DNA from: JACKDX01 sp964640175 | Lineage (GTDB): Bacteria; Myxococcota_A; Polyangia; Polyangiales; GCA-016699535 | Direction: 5' to 3' | DNA length: 64,000 nt | NCBI GenBank assembly: GCA_964640175.1 | Contig: CAZXFW010000009.1 | Coordinates: 1 to 64,000 of the forward strand | Shown: positions 62,697-64,000 of the stretch, in pieces | How positions within the stretch are numbered: the stretch's first letter is position 1 | Layout of the letters: every line of letters starts with the position of its first letter | Program-made: the position numbers and the translations under genes | Notes under the pieces: generated by a model | What the model was told of the DNA's origin: nothing | Database searches by the model: none | The model's input: only the letters and a program-made list of their open reading frames with translations

Positions 62697-63995
62697 TCAA
62701 GGCTCAACGATGTTTCCACGGACGGCTGGCACCTCTTCGAGCCAAGTTTCCGCTGTACCAAAGTCGTGTTCACTGAGTGGTCCGGTTGCATAGGTAATGC
62801 CATAGGGTGCTGTCCCTGTATAAGCGTTGACTTGAACCCAGATGGCATGTTCGACGCCTGGTTTGACTAAAAATAAGTCTGAAGCCATAGGGTCAACTTG
62901 GTCAACATGAAATGCGGATATAGTGTTTACTTCGTGTGCAAGTGCTCCAAACGCGACTTCTTCTTGCGGACTGAGATTGAATACAAGGAGATCGAGAGAC
63001 ATTTCGTCAGACGAGTCATCATCATCAGTTGGTATATGAATTGTGTTGGGGCGCATGGTATAGGCTAACTGGCCATTAGCGTCATGTTCTGCGCATATAA
63101 AAACGGCAACAGCTAAGGATTCAAATTCTATGTTTTTATAGTCATCTACGTTTGTGTTAATCATGGCAAAGTCTTCTGTGGGAAGGCCGTGCAAAATGTC
63201 CTTACAAGATTCACCATGTTGACGTTTCTGTTCGCGATCAGAAGCAAGCAGGTTCCATGGAACCATCATTTTGCGCGATAGCTCATAGATGAAAGGAGAG
63301 TTTGTTGTTCCAATGGCAGCAAGGGATATATCCTCGCGTGCATCTAGAGGCCAAGGCGTGAGGTGGTCAAGGCAGCTCCATGAAACCCATCCATCAGGGT
63401 TTACCTCGCCCCACTCATTTTCAATGGCGATGTTTGCGTAACCTAGATAGTCGAGTGTTTGGTTAGCGATAGAGGGAATAACGGGGTTTGCGGCATCTGA
63501 GAATAAAAACACGCGATCGTTACTTTGATCGAACCACCCAGTTGGCTGCAGCCTCTGTGTTGGACCATTCTCTAAAGAGAACAGGGGACAGCTTGCGCGC
63601 GAGAAAGTAATATAATCTGGGCCTTGGGGCACTCCAGAAGTCATTTTTGGCTGTTGCGGAACTACGATGTATTCAGGTGGATCAAGCGACACCTGTAGAC
63701 GATGTTGCTTCGTGTTTTCCAGGGTTACGGTGTCATGTCCATACACCGAAAAAAAAGCATGTGATGCTTTCTGAAAGCGATCTGAAGTTTGGATAAGCAT
63801 GCCTCGTTGATGATCCAAGCGATAAACAGGTGCATCAAGAGGCCCGGCCATCGAAGCTATCTGCGGGAGTAATCCTGGTGCAGATTGGGATGTAGTGTTT
63901 TTGCTTGTTCGAGGGTGTTGACCAGTGCATGCGGGCGCAAGCAAAAAGAGTATCAGAAAACCCACTGAATTAGGGCATTTAAAGATATGGCGCAC
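62697..63995 (-). CDS. Lipoprotein of the variable-tail family, C-terminal function unknown
   Basis: 432 residues; signal ending in APAC, so lipid-anchored. The shared module is clear: YRLDHQRGMLIQTS, then CPLFSL, then VSWSCLDHL. CPLFSL matches CPLFGI of the protein at 19051 closely. The C-terminal half contains an acidic run (DDDDSSDEMSLD) and no catalytic motif I can name. ATG at 63995 is only five bases from the window end, so upstream control is not visible. Convergent with the FG-GAP gene. Confidence 0.78.
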   Translation of the reverse strand: MRHIFKCPNSVGFLILFLLAPACTGQHPRTSKNTTSQSAPGLLPQIASMAGPLDAPVYRLDHQRGMLIQTSDRFQKASHAFFSVYGHDTVTLENTKQHRLQVSLDPPEYIVVPQQPKMTSGVPQGPDYITFSRASCPLFSLENGPTQRLQPTGWFDQSNDRVFLFSDAANPVIPSIANQTLDYLGYANIAIENEWGEVNPDGWVSWSCLDHLTPWPLDAREDISLAAIGTTNSPFIYELSRKMMVPWNLLASDREQKRQHGESCKDILHGLPTEDFAMINTNVDDYKNIEFESLAVAVFICAEHDANGQLAYTMRPNTIHIPTDDDDSSDEMSLDLLVFNLSPQEEVAFGALAHEVNTISAFHVDQVDPMASDLFLVKPGVEHAIWVQVNAYTGTAPYGITYATGPLSEHDFGTAETWLEEVPAVRGNIVEP

Positions 63996-64000
63996 CTGGA

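Overview
The window looks like a chromosomal segment of a myxobacteria-like or other former delta-proteobacterial Gram-negative bacterium. GC is moderate, by eye about 52%. I infer this from the many lipobox-bearing lipoproteins, the Cys-rich DCGG repeats followed by FG-GAP repeats, a MYXO-CTERM-like C-terminal tail, and a copper-linked MbnP/MbnH pair. The lineage call is inference; no rRNA or tRNA gene was recognised.

Layout. 0.1-9 kb: a cluster of large lipoproteins. Several share an N-terminal module (a D-x-x-x-G line, then CP-x-x-x-L, then a late Cys) ahead of different C-terminal domains; one C-terminal domain is a complete arginase and another carries a JAMM-like motif. 9-15 kb: a DUF2339 membrane protein and rpsD, separated by about 2.5 kb of inserted DNA (IS91 scrap, a DUF1554 lipoprotein, a decayed surface protein) bounded by a 65-bp direct repeat. 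15.8-17.1 kb: a Phd/VapC pair, then a dead DUF262 gene and one IS91-type end. 17.4-21.7 kb: two secreted or lipoprotein genes around an IS30 remnant, and a HigBA-like pair. 21.7-28.6 kb: a cobalamin riboswitch ahead of class Ia nrdA-nrdB and a thioesterase gene, then a truncated oxidoreductase, a collapsed metE and a CWC zinc-binding protein. 28.6-33.6 kb: a calpain-like lipoprotein flanked by inverted IS91-type ends, a frameshifted trypsin-like lipoprotein and an IS66 remnant. 33.6-44.6 kb: rhlE-like helicase, a lipoprotein, mrr, a CopD-like protein, a cupin/SDR operon whose SDR 3' end is interrupted by a two-gene nucleotidyltransferase cassette between 136-bp direct repeats, an internally duplicated exported protein, and an SMR transporter. 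44.7-51 kb: MbnH/MbnP, a second rpsD fragment, nhaA, and a quinol-type nitric oxide reductase. 51-64 kb: a serpin, a frameshifted lipoprotein, gltB-gltD, a small exported protein, a Cys-repeat/FG-GAP lipoprotein and another member of the lipoprotein family.

How it fits together. Housekeeping genes (rpsD, nrdAB, gltBD, nhaA, rhlE) are scattered among exported proteins with protease, protease-inhibitor, arginase and redox functions, and among decaying mobile DNA. Three genes (rpsD, the CopD-like gene and the SDR gene) have stray copies of part of themselves, mostly 3' ends, elsewhere in the window. The B12 riboswitch on nrdAB and the broken B12-independent metE both suggest a cell that normally relies on cobalamin. 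The strongest candidates for something undescribed are the variable-tail lipoprotein family and the repeat-flanked nucleotidyltransferase cassette.
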